Shown here in pieces: positions 1 through 5,761 of a DNA stretch of 10,182 nucleotides (its first letter is position 1; every line of letters starts with the position of its first letter). This DNA comes from an uncultured Methanosarcinales archaeon. Lineage in GTDB: Archaea; Halobacteriota; Methanosarcinia; Methanotrichales; Methanotrichaceae. The notes under the pieces were generated by a model that worked only from the letters and a program-made list of their open reading frames with translations, was not told the origin of the DNA and did not search any database. The position numbers and the translations under genes were made by a program. Location: positions 1 through 10,182 of the forward strand of contig CALMJN010000392.1 of assembly GCA_937864385.1 (NCBI GenBank), given 5' to 3'.

Positions 1-244
1 GAGTCCGGTCGGAGGCAATTTCCAGGTGAACACCTACACCACGAACAACCAAGGCTCACCCACGGTGGCAGCGGGCCTCTCGGGCGAATTCGTCGTGGCC
101 TGGGGCGAGTGGCACTTCCTCGACGGCAGGCCCGGAGTGGCAGCCGAGCTTTTCGATGCGGCACTGGGCAGCCCCGGGCTCAGCGGGCCGGTCGCCCGGG
201 ACCGCCTTCTCGACTGGTGGGCCCAATCCCTGGAGCGGCTGGCC
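1..244. other. Foreign or chimeric segment at the contig end (two joined bacterial-like fragments)
   Basis: Bases 61-240 are about 73% G+C, whereas the DNA from about 360 on is nearer 50-55%. The frame is open from base 2, so the GTG at 26 is not a real start. Translation gives first a stretch of about 35 residues containing FQVNTYTTNNQGSPTVA and FVVAWG, which resembles the repeat unit of large secreted bacterial repeat proteins. After about base 100-112 it switches to an alanine/leucine-rich stretch (AELFDAALGSP, DRLLDWWAQSLERLA) that resembles a bacterial tetratricopeptide-type helical protein. At about 245 it switches again to genuine CobQ sequence. Neither upstream piece belongs to the CobQ family. 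I infer a misassembly or chimeric read at the contig end; a natural fusion is much less likely. Confidence 0.7.
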
Positions 245-928
245 CGGGTCAGATATGTCGGCCTCTCCGAAAATTTAGGCCATCCTGACGCGGTGATCAT
301 CCCCGGGACCAAGAACACCGTCTCCGATCTGCGGGAGATGCAGGAGAAGGGCATGGACCGACAGATCAAATCCCTGGAAAGCACCCCTATTCTGGGCATA
401 TGCGGAGGCTACCAGATGCTGGGCCGGGAGATCATAGATTGCGGCATTGAGGACACAGTTGGTGCAGTGCCTGCCCTGGGTTTGCTGGATGCGACAACCC
501 GCTTCGACCTTTATGAAAAGAAGACGGTGCAGGTGGAGAAGACGGTTACCGGGGGTGGTCCTATTCTGGAGCCCATACGGGGGGAGAAGGTCAAGGGCTA
601 CGAGATTCATATGGGCCTTACCCGCCCCGCCGAAGAGGGCGCCTTCGAGGACGATGGGGCGGTCTCAAGCAGCGGAATTGTGATCGGCACCTACCTGCAC
701 GGCCTCTTCGATAACGAAAACTTCCGGGCAGCATTTCTCGATTTTCTTCGCCGCGGCAAGAGAGCGGGCAGTGAAATAAATGAACCCTGCCGGAGGGGGG
801 AAGATGAATGCGAGAGAGGAGTTGGAGAAGGATATGCCCTGGAATCGGACGGCTTTTCCCAGCTGGCAAGGGCAACTGCAGATCATCTGGATATGAAGAA
901 GATCTATCAAATGCTGGATCTGGATTGA
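26..928 (+). CDS. cobQ: Cobyric acid synthase, C-terminal glutaminase half only (5' end replaced by unrelated sequence)
   Basis: CobQ (CbiP) amidates side chains b, d, e and g of adenosylcobyrinic acid a,c-diamide using glutamine and ATP, in the cytoplasmic corrinoid pathway that methanogens need for methyltransferases. Counting from the GTG at 26, CobQ-like sequence begins at about residue 74 (VRYV) and runs to 300. Visible marks are PGTKNT (94-98), the nucleophile elbow GICGGYQMLG with Cys126, the family motif GYEIHMG (191-197), and GTYLHGLFDN with catalytic His225. The C-terminal helix ending DMKKIYQMLDLD is typical. Full CobQ is about 480-500 residues; the whole N-terminal dethiobiotin-synthetase-like ATPase domain (about 230-250 residues) is absent and the preceding 73 residues are unrelated. 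The true coding part is therefore about 245-928, partial at its 5' end. As it stands the product could not make cobyric acid. Confidence 0.85.
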   Translation: MNTYTTNNQGSPTVAAGLSGEFVVAWGEWHFLDGRPGVAAELFDAALGSPGLSGPVARDRLLDWWAQSLERLARVRYVGLSENLGHPDAVIIPGTKNTVSDLREMQEKGMDRQIKSLESTPILGICGGYQMLGREIIDCGIEDTVGAVPALGLLDATTRFDLYEKKTVQVEKTVTGGGPILEPIRGEKVKGYEIHMGLTRPAEEGAFEDDGAVSSSGIVIGTYLHGLFDNENFRAAFLDFLRRGKRAGSEINEPCRRGEDECERGVGEGYALESDGFSQLARATADHLDMKKIYQMLDLD

Positions 929-950
929 TCTGAAGACCGGGCCACAACAT

Positions 951-960
951 CTTTTTTATC
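951..960 (+). promoter_or_regulatory. Possible TATA box or T-rich terminator between cobQ and the Dph6 fusion
   Basis: CTTTTTTATC lies 24-33 bases before the ATG at 984. That is where an archaeal TATA box would sit for a leaderless or nearly leaderless transcript. The T6 run could equally act as a short archaeal terminator for cobQ. The two readings cannot be separated by eye. Confidence 0.35.
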
Positions 961-983
961 CCTGCTAACCTTCTTTAGGCAGG

Positions 984-2312
984 ATGAAACTCGGGGTTCT
1001 CTTTTCCGGGGGCAAGGACTCTGTCTTCGCCTGCCACCTGGCCAAGCAAAAAGATGAGGTCGCCTGCCTCATAACCATACGCTCTAACAATCCGGACAGC
1101 TACATGTTTCATACTCCGAACATCCGCTGCACGGACTTGCAGGCCAAGGCTATGAAAATTCCCATCCTCTCCTGGCCTACAGCGGGCCGGAAAGAAGAGG
1201 AGCTATATGATCTGGCGGCAGCCATATCCGCCGCTAGGGAGAGATACGGAGTCGAGGGAATAGTCACAGGGGCCATAGAGTCGGTCTACCAGGCATCCCG
1301 GGTGCAGAGGATCTGCCGCGACCTGGAACTATGGTGCTGCTCACCAATCTGGCAGGCCAATCAGATCGATTATCTCCGTCTTCTTCTCCGGGAAGGCTTT
1401 TCCGTCATAATCTCCGGGGTCTATGCCTATCCCTTTGATGCCTCCTGGCTGGGCCAGACTCTAAACGAGGAGCGCATCAGGATCCTGCAGTCTCTTCAGA
1501 GGAGATATAAGATCAATCCCTCCGGGGAAGGGGGAGAGCTGGAGACCCTGGTGGTCGACGGCCCCATCTTTTACCAGCGGATAGAGATCCTGGAGGCCTC
1601 TCAGGTCTATGCCCACCATCGGGGTCAGTTCATCATAGAAAAAGCCCGCCTGGCGGAAAAGAGGGGGCGGCAAGAAAATCCTGAGCCCTGCCATCCGCCT
1701 GCAGGCCACCATTGCCTCCTGCAAGCCTCAGAACGGGCAGAGAAAGGCAGCAGCAAGATTCTATTGGTCGATCTCTGCGCTCTGCCAAACAGCCTATTTG
1801 AATGCGAGTTCGTTTATCCCATCAGAGCAGCTCTTAAAGAATATGGATACCGCTCAGATATCCTGCACTATTCCATGCTCTCGCCCCGGGCCATCGATTC
1901 TTATGAAAAGATCATCCTCTGCGGAACCCCTCTCAAGGACGACGGCTATCTCTGCCATTTAGATCATCTTTCCTGGATCAGAGACTGTAGAAAGCCTCTG
2001 ATGGGAATCTGCGCCGGCATGCAGGCTATTTCCGCCCTCTATGGTGGCTGCATCCTCCCCTGTCCTGCTATAGGCCTGACGGAGATAGAGATCCAAAGGG
2101 AGAGCCTTCTCCTGGGAGAGCCCCGGTCCCTGGAGGTCTTCGAGCTTCATAATCATGCTGCCACTCTTCCTGAGGGATTCTCTCTTATTGCCGGCAGTAA
2201 TGATGCCGCTCTGGCCTTTCAGCACCCATCTCTTCCCACCTTCGGCCTATTATTTCATCCTGAGGTTAGATGTCGCTGGATACTGGAGCGCTTTGCAAAG
2301 CTCCCCGCATAG
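984..2312 (+). CDS. Diphthine-ammonia ligase (Dph6-type) fused to a class I glutamine amidotransferase domain
   Basis: Residues 1 to about 225 form a PP-loop ATPase of the Dph6 family, which activates diphthine on elongation factor 2 with ATP and amidates it to diphthamide. Visible marks are the PP-loop SGGKDS (8-13), GAIESVYQASRVQR (97-109) and the Dph6 signature GEGGELETLVVDGP (181-194). After a poorly conserved linker (about 226-256), residues 257-442 form a complete class I glutaminase domain: the elbow GICAGMQ with Cys343, and FHPEV with His425 and Glu427, giving the full Cys-His-Glu triad. ELHNHAATLPEGF (387-399) is also typical of GuaA-like glutaminases. Known Dph6 enzymes use free ammonium, so I infer that this domain makes ammonia from glutamine for the ligase. 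An in-frame TAA at 966 makes ATG 984 the first possible start; there is no clear ribosome binding site. Domain assignments are firm; the coupled reaction is inference. Confidence 0.88.
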   Translation: MKLGVLFSGGKDSVFACHLAKQKDEVACLITIRSNNPDSYMFHTPNIRCTDLQAKAMKIPILSWPTAGRKEEELYDLAAAISAARERYGVEGIVTGAIESVYQASRVQRICRDLELWCCSPIWQANQIDYLRLLLREGFSVIISGVYAYPFDASWLGQTLNEERIRILQSLQRRYKINPSGEGGELETLVVDGPIFYQRIEILEASQVYAHHRGQFIIEKARLAEKRGRQENPEPCHPPAGHHCLLQASERAEKGSSKILLVDLCALPNSLFECEFVYPIRAALKEYGYRSDILHYSMLSPRAIDSYEKIILCGTPLKDDGYLCHLDHLSWIRDCRKPLMGICAGMQAISALYGGCILPCPAIGLTEIEIQRESLLLGEPRSLEVFELHNHAATLPEGFSLIAGSNDAALAFQHPSLPTFGLLFHPEVRCRWILERFAKLPA

Positions 2313-2368
2313 ATTCTCCTCTTTGGGCAGGAATCTATACTGCCGGAAGAGAGATTCCTACGAAACCG

Positions 2369-2377
2369 ATTTATGTA
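2369..2377 (+). promoter_or_regulatory. Probable TATA box of the aksA-like gene
   Basis: ATTTATGTA lies 25-33 bases before the ATG at 2402, and the bases just before that ATG hold no Shine-Dalgarno-like sequence. Both facts fit a leaderless archaeal transcript starting at or near the ATG. The 89-base spacer also suggests separate transcription from the Dph6 fusion. Confidence 0.45.
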
Positions 2378-2401
2378 ATGAATCCTCACAATTAGAATGC
2401 T

Positions 2402-3586
2402 ATGCCTGACTACTCCCTCAATCAGTTCCTGGCCTCGGCCGGGACGCCTCCCCTGGACATTGAGATCTGCGATGTAACCCTTCGTGATGGCGAGCAGATG
2501 CCGGGAGTGGTCTTCAGGGCGGACGAGAAGCTGGATATCGCCTTGCGACTGGATGAGATCGGAGTAGAGGTCATAGAGGCCGGCTTTCCCGTGGTCTCCC
2601 CGGCGGAGATGAATGCAGTGCGGGAGGTCTGCAATCTGGGTCTGGATGCCAAGATCTCAGCTCTCTCCCGTTCGGTCAAGAAGGATGTCGATGCTGCTCT
2701 GCAATGCGGCGTGGATATGATCAGCGTATTTATTGCCACCTCCGATCTTCATTTAAAGCATAAGCTGCATATGAGCTGTCCCGAGGCCATATCCTGCGCC
2801 CTGCAGACGGTGGAGTATGCCAAGGATCACGGCCTGATTGTGCGCTTCTCAGCCGAGGATGCAACACGCACCGATTTTGAGATCCTGAAAAAGCTGTATA
2901 AGAAGGCAGAGGAGTATCATGCCGATTACATCAGCGTGGCCGACACCGTGGGCATCATGAACCCACGCACGACTTATTACATGATCAGCGAGCTGAAGAA
3001 AGCGGTCAAGATTCCCATATGCATGCACTGCCACGATGATCTGGGAATGGCTCTGGCCAATACCCTGGCCGGTGCCGAGGCCGGGGCCAAGCAGCTGCAT
3101 ACCACGGTCAACGGCATAGGCGAGCGCAGTGGAAATACGCCACTGGAGGAGCTGCTGGTAGCCTTAAGTATTCATTACGGCCTGGAGAGATATGATCTGA
3201 CCAAGATAAAGGATCTCTCCAAGCTGGTGGAGACCTACTCTGCCGTTCCCGTGGCCAGGAATAAGGCGGTGGTGGGGAGCAATGCCTTTGCCCACGAGTC
3301 GGGAATTCACGTAGCAGCCGTGCTGGAGGAGCCCAGAACCTATGAGCTGTATTCCCCGGAGATGGTGGGCGCGGCCAGGCACATCATCATTGGAAAGCAC
3401 ACCGGATCCAAGGCTCTCAAGTACATCACCCAGAGGATGGGCTATTATTTGAAGGACGAGGAGCTGGTGGACCTCTCCGAGAGGGTGAAGATGTGCAGCG
3501 AGTTCAAGCATGCTATAAACTGCGAGGAGCTGCGAAAGCTGATCCTCAACATGGAGAATATCGAGGTTATTTATCCCGGGCCTTGA
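2402..3586 (+). CDS. aksA: Homocitrate synthase of the isopropylmalate synthase family, probably AksA
   Basis: AksA condenses acetyl-CoA with 2-oxoglutarate and then with the longer 2-oxoacids, starting the chain-elongation route to 2-oxosuberate for coenzyme B. The TIM barrel is complete: DVTLRDGEQ (24-32, with Arg28 and metal ligand Asp24), EAGFP (59-63), FSAEDATRTD (149-158), HCHDD with metal ligands His209 and His211, and VNGIGERSGN (236-245). HESGIH (298-303) and GKHTGSKAL (331-339) mark the C-terminal communication subdomain. At 394 residues it lacks the leucine-sensing regulatory domain of LeuA (about 500 residues) and CimA, and is close to AksA length (about 400). NifV, the nitrogenase homocitrate synthase, has the same architecture and cannot be excluded, but no nif gene is nearby. 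The family is certain; the exact substrate is inferred. Confidence 0.85.
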   Translation: MPDYSLNQFLASAGTPPLDIEICDVTLRDGEQMPGVVFRADEKLDIALRLDEIGVEVIEAGFPVVSPAEMNAVREVCNLGLDAKISALSRSVKKDVDAALQCGVDMISVFIATSDLHLKHKLHMSCPEAISCALQTVEYAKDHGLIVRFSAEDATRTDFEILKKLYKKAEEYHADYISVADTVGIMNPRTTYYMISELKKAVKIPICMHCHDDLGMALANTLAGAEAGAKQLHTTVNGIGERSGNTPLEELLVALSIHYGLERYDLTKIKDLSKLVETYSAVPVARNKAVVGSNAFAHESGIHVAAVLEEPRTYELYSPEMVGAARHIIIGKHTGSKALKYITQRMGYYLKDEELVDLSERVKMCSEFKHAINCEELRKLILNMENIEVIYPGP

Positions 3587-3616
3587 TATATTTCGATTGA
3601 AAAAATGCTGATTGCC

Positions 3617-3656
3617 GGTTTGAGATTGTAGCGATGAAAGCGGCTATCTTCAAACC
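3617..3656 (-). terminator. Stem-loop between convergent genes, with U6 on the minus strand
   Basis: GGTTTGA (3617-3623) pairs with TCAAACC (3650-3656), and an inner GAT/ATC plus TAGC/GCTA extend the stem with small bulges. Read on the minus strand, the stem-loop is followed 11 bases later by TTTTTT (3605-3600). It is therefore placed to end the metallo-beta-lactamase transcript. It may also stop aksA read-through, although the plus side carries only TTTT. Confidence 0.6.
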
Positions 3657-3701
3657 ACTATTTTGCAGCAACTTCTTGCCGCAGAGCCCTTGTAGCAAAG
3701 C

Positions 3702-4445
3702 CTATAATGATAAGGTCATCAAATCCCAGCCGACGATGGCCGGGACCCCGGAAAGCTCAATGACCTGCTCCGCCATCTGATCCTCGCATCCGGCTGCCTG
3801 GGGGTAGAGATGGGTGAGGGCCACCCTCTTTATCCCGCAACCTCTGATCATGCTTCCCAATTTTTTAGGCGTGCTGTGATTGGTGACATCAAAGGGCTCG
3901 GGAAATGAACACTCATGCACCAGAAGATCGGCATCCTTGGCCAGGGCGGCAATCCGCGGGGAAGGCTCGGTGTCTCCGGAGTAGACCACCACCCGATCCT
4001 CCGCCTCCAGCCGGAAGGCCAGAGAGGGCAGGCTGTGCAGGGCCTCCTCGGCGAAGATATCAAAGTTCTTCAGGCTGAATGAGTCCATTGGATACAGTTC
4101 CCTAACCGCCACATCCATCTCCCATAAATTGGGGTAGAGCCGCCTGGCCGACTGGATGTAATCCTCTGTTCCCTCCGGGCCGAATACCTCCAGGCCGGGC
4201 ATATCAGCCAGATAGCGGGCGTTGGCCAGGGCCATCAGATCTGAGACATGATCCAGATGAAGATGGCTGAGCAATACTGTGTCTATGGCCTCTATACTGG
4301 CTCCGATCTGATCCAGCCGCAGAAGGGTGCCTGCCCCGCAGTCCAGGAGAAGCTGCTCTTCGGACTCCACCAGGATCGCCGCCTGGGAGCGGCCGGGCTG
4401 GGGTATGCCCGCCCCGGTTCCCAGCAATGTGACCTTCAGGCTCAT
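3702..4445 (-). CDS. Metallo-beta-lactamase-fold hydrolase, RNase Z-like
   Basis: This 247-residue protein has the complete zinc-site set of the RNase Z/arylsulfatase/phosphodiesterase branch: LLGTGAG (7-13) at the start, HLHLDH (61-66), His137, SGDTE with Asp158, HECS (177-180), NHST with His190, and THLYP with His212. These residues normally bind two zinc ions for phosphodiester or ester cleavage. True RNase Z (about 300 residues) carries an exosite arm that binds tRNA; between residues 140 and 190 I see no room for a long arm, so tRNA 3' processing is not assured. It may instead be a small-molecule or cyclic phosphate diesterase. The ATG at 4445 follows a weak AGAGG with only 3 bases spacing. 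It is convergent with aksA and not obviously in an operon. Confidence 0.85.
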   Translation of the reverse strand: MSLKVTLLGTGAGIPQPGRSQAAILVESEEQLLLDCGAGTLLRLDQIGASIEAIDTVLLSHLHLDHVSDLMALANARYLADMPGLEVFGPEGTEDYIQSARRLYPNLWEMDVAVRELYPMDSFSLKNFDIFAEEALHSLPSLAFRLEAEDRVVVYSGDTEPSPRIAALAKDADLLVHECSFPEPFDVTNHSTPKKLGSMIRGCGIKRVALTHLYPQAAGCEDQMAEQVIELSGVPAIVGWDLMTLSL

Positions 4446-4447
4446 GC

Positions 4448-4463
4448 GCCTCTTCTAAGAGGC
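4448..4463. repeat. Short perfect inverted repeat directly before the metallo-beta-lactamase start
   Basis: GCCTCTT and AAGAGGC (7-bp arms, 2-base centre) end two bases before the ATG of the minus-strand gene. On the minus strand the right-hand arm contains the only Shine-Dalgarno-like AAGAGG, so a hairpin or a bound protein could cover it. The loop is very short for RNA, so a DNA operator is equally possible. Confidence 0.4.
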
Positions 4464-4468
4464 CAATG

Positions 4469-4478
4469 GTAAATAACG
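4469..4478 (-). promoter_or_regulatory. Possible TATA box of the metallo-beta-lactamase gene
   Basis: Read on the minus strand, GTTATTTACC lies about 24-33 bases before the ATG at 4445. This spacing would give a very short or absent leader. Confidence 0.3.
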
Positions 4479-4605
4479 GTATCCTTCAATTGCTTTGAAT
4501 GATGTCTGAAGGCTAAAGAAGGGATGAAAAGGCGGGAGGTGCAACTCTGCTATGCCCAATTGTCCCCAGCCGGTTGCCTTAAAATCAGGCCATACCTCGC
4601 GCTAC

Positions 4606-5331
4606 TCACTCCTTTTTCATCCCTGCGCCTGGATTATATCGCAGCCCGCTTGCCTCGATGATCCTGTCAGCCAGTCTCGAAAGGGGCAGGCTCTGCAAAT
4701 AGACCCGCCCCGGCCCCTTTAATCGGGCCAGGAAGATGCCCTCTCCTCCCAGGAGGGCATTCTTGAAGCCGCCTAAAAATTGTATATCATAGTCCACGCT
4801 GCCGGAAAAAGCGGCCAGGCAGCCGGTATCCACTGCCAGAGCCTCTCCTGCCAGAAGTTCCCTCTCCAGAATGGTACCCCCGGCATGGATGAAGGCCATG
4901 CCGTCTCCCTCCAGCCTCTGCAGTATGAAGCCCTCTCCTCCGAAGAGCCCTGCCCCGAGCTTCTTTGTAAAGGCCACCTCGATCTCTATGCCCCGGGCGG
5001 CGCAGAGGAAGGAGTCCTTCTGGCAGATGATCTTGCCGCCGAATTGGGATAGGTCCAGAGCCAGGATCTTTCCCGGATATGGCGCAGCAAAGGCCAGCCT
5101 CTTCTTCTCCTTGGCCTGATTGAGAAAGGTGGTGATAAAGAAGCTCTCCCCAGCCACCATCCTCTTGAAGCCCTTGAACAGGCCGCCCCCGGTGGAGGTC
5201 TGCATCTCAATTCCCTGATCCATGTAGAGCATGGCCCCGGCCTCGGCCCGGACTGCTTCTCCGCCGTCGAGCTCAATCTCCACCGCCTGCATATCATCTC
5301 CGATTATGTTGTAGTCTATTGCATCAGTCAA
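4606..5331 (-). CDS. AIM24/TIGR00266-family protein
   Basis: The protein resembles the TIGR00266 (AIM24-like) family of widespread, cofactor-free beta-barrel proteins whose molecular role is unsettled; the yeast homologue AIM24 is mitochondrial. Visible marks are IDYNIIGDDMQAVEIEL (5-21), the family-typical AEAGAMLYM (29-37), GGGLFKGFKRMVAGESFF (48-65), GAGLFGGEGFILQRLEGDG (126-144), and a near-repeat GGEGIFLARLKGPG (195-208) reflecting the internal duplication of the fold. No signal peptide or membrane segment is evident. I prefer the TTG at 5331 (241 residues): GGAGTGAT lies four bases upstream, and the TATA box at 5364-5379 would place transcription start at about 5344. An upstream TTG at 5361 would add ten residues but lies too close to that TATA box. 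No operon partner is apparent. Confidence 0.82.
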   Translation of the reverse strand: MTDAIDYNIIGDDMQAVEIELDGGEAVRAEAGAMLYMDQGIEMQTSTGGGLFKGFKRMVAGESFFITTFLNQAKEKKRLAFAAPYPGKILALDLSQFGGKIICQKDSFLCAARGIEIEVAFTKKLGAGLFGGEGFILQRLEGDGMAFIHAGGTILERELLAGEALAVDTGCLAAFSGSVDYDIQFLGGFKNALLGGEGIFLARLKGPGRVYLQSLPLSRLADRIIEASGLRYNPGAGMKKE

Positions 5332-5335
5332 GCAG

Positions 5336-5343
5336 ATCACTCC
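5336..5343 (-). promoter_or_regulatory. Ribosome binding site that decides the AIM24-family start
   Basis: Read on the minus strand, GGAGTGAT matches the archaeal anti-Shine-Dalgarno complement GGAGGTGAT with one base missing, four bases before the TTG at 5331. It lies inside the coding sequence if the TTG at 5361 is used, which argues for the shorter protein. Confidence 0.55.
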
Positions 5344-5363
5344 GAGGAGATCTCTGTTCAATC

Positions 5364-5379
5364 ACATATAAAATTTTAT
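5364..5379. promoter_or_regulatory. Symmetric TATA element in the divergent spacer
   Basis: ATAAAATTTTAT (5368-5379) is a perfect 12-bp palindrome in a G+C-rich surrounding. On the minus strand it gives TTTTATATGTG about 26 bases before a predicted start near 5344, which fits the AIM24-family gene. On the plus strand it is too far (about 90 bases) from the 5470 start to be that gene's only promoter. Confidence 0.55.
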
Positions 5380-5437
5380 GGAGGATAATAGTGGCGTAGG
5401 TAGGCGGAAAAGGCAGGCCGATCCGGCATGGGTCAAG

Positions 5438-5446
5438 GATAAATAG
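5438..5446 (+). promoter_or_regulatory. Possible TATA box of the 81-residue protein gene
   Basis: GATAAATAG lies 24-32 bases before the ATG at 5470, the position expected for a leaderless archaeal transcript. No good Shine-Dalgarno sequence precedes that ATG. Confidence 0.35.
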
Positions 5447-5469
5447 CCTCTCTCTAAAACGGCAGAGAT

Positions 5470-5715
5470 ATGCATAGGCAGATAGAAGATGCTCTAGCCA
5501 ATCTGAATTCCTCTCCCCCACAAAAGCAGGAAAAGATCAAAGCCATTCTCTTCCGATATGCCCAGGGGGAGATGGGCCTGGATCAGGCCTACTATGAGCT
5601 CCTGGATGATGATCTGATTGCAATGCCACAGAGGTGCGCCGTCTTCGCCAAGGTCCCCCTGAACGAAGAGGATGAACTCAGGCTGAAAGAGAAGATCAGA
5701 GGCCTGATATCTTAA
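5470..5715 (+). CDS. Small protein of unknown function (81 residues)
   Basis: I do not recognise this protein. It is charged and predominantly helix-forming: an N-terminal helix (MHRQIEDALANL), a proline break (SSPPQKQ), a second helix through KIKAILFRYAQGEMGLDQAYYELLDDD, a short hydrophobic stretch (CAVFAKVPL, 56-64) and a final charged helix (EEDELRLKEKIRGLIS). It has no cysteine pairs, zinc motif, signal peptide or membrane segment. An in-frame TAA at 5455 leaves the ATG at 5470 as the first possible start. It is divergent from the AIM24-family gene and convergent with glmS. Its codon use looks like its neighbours, so it is probably native and translated. The compact helical, acidic character would suit a protein-binding partner, but that is speculation. 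Confidence 0.65.
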   Translation: MHRQIEDALANLNSSPPQKQEKIKAILFRYAQGEMGLDQAYYELLDDDLIAMPQRCAVFAKVPLNEEDELRLKEKIRGLIS

Positions 5716-5722
5716 AAAATAG

Positions 5723-5753
5723 ATGATGTGGTCGAGGCTTTGAGCCTCATCAT
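5723..5753 (-). terminator. Terminator stem-loop of the glmU-glmS operon
   Basis: GAGGCT (5734-5739) and AGCCTC (5743-5748) form a perfect 6-bp stem with loop TTG, and ATGAT (5723-5727) can pair with ATCAT (5749-5753) across a bulge. On the minus strand the stem-loop is followed by TTTTTT (5719-5714), giving a bacterial-style stem plus U-tract. It lies just after the glmS stop and just after the stop of the convergent 81-residue gene. Confidence 0.65.
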
Positions 5754-5761
5754 GACTTCGC

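Noticed and set aside
4524..4661. Plus-strand frame MKRREVQLCYAQL... (about 45 codons), with GGGAGG nearby
   Set aside because: The GGGAGG lies inside the frame and not before its start, and the second half lies antisense to the AIM24-family C-terminus. Composition is not protein-like.
5378..5446. 22-codon plus-strand frame (MEDNSGVG...) in the divergent spacer
   Set aside because: Its start lies inside the palindromic TATA element, it has no binding site and it is very short; it overlaps promoter sequence.
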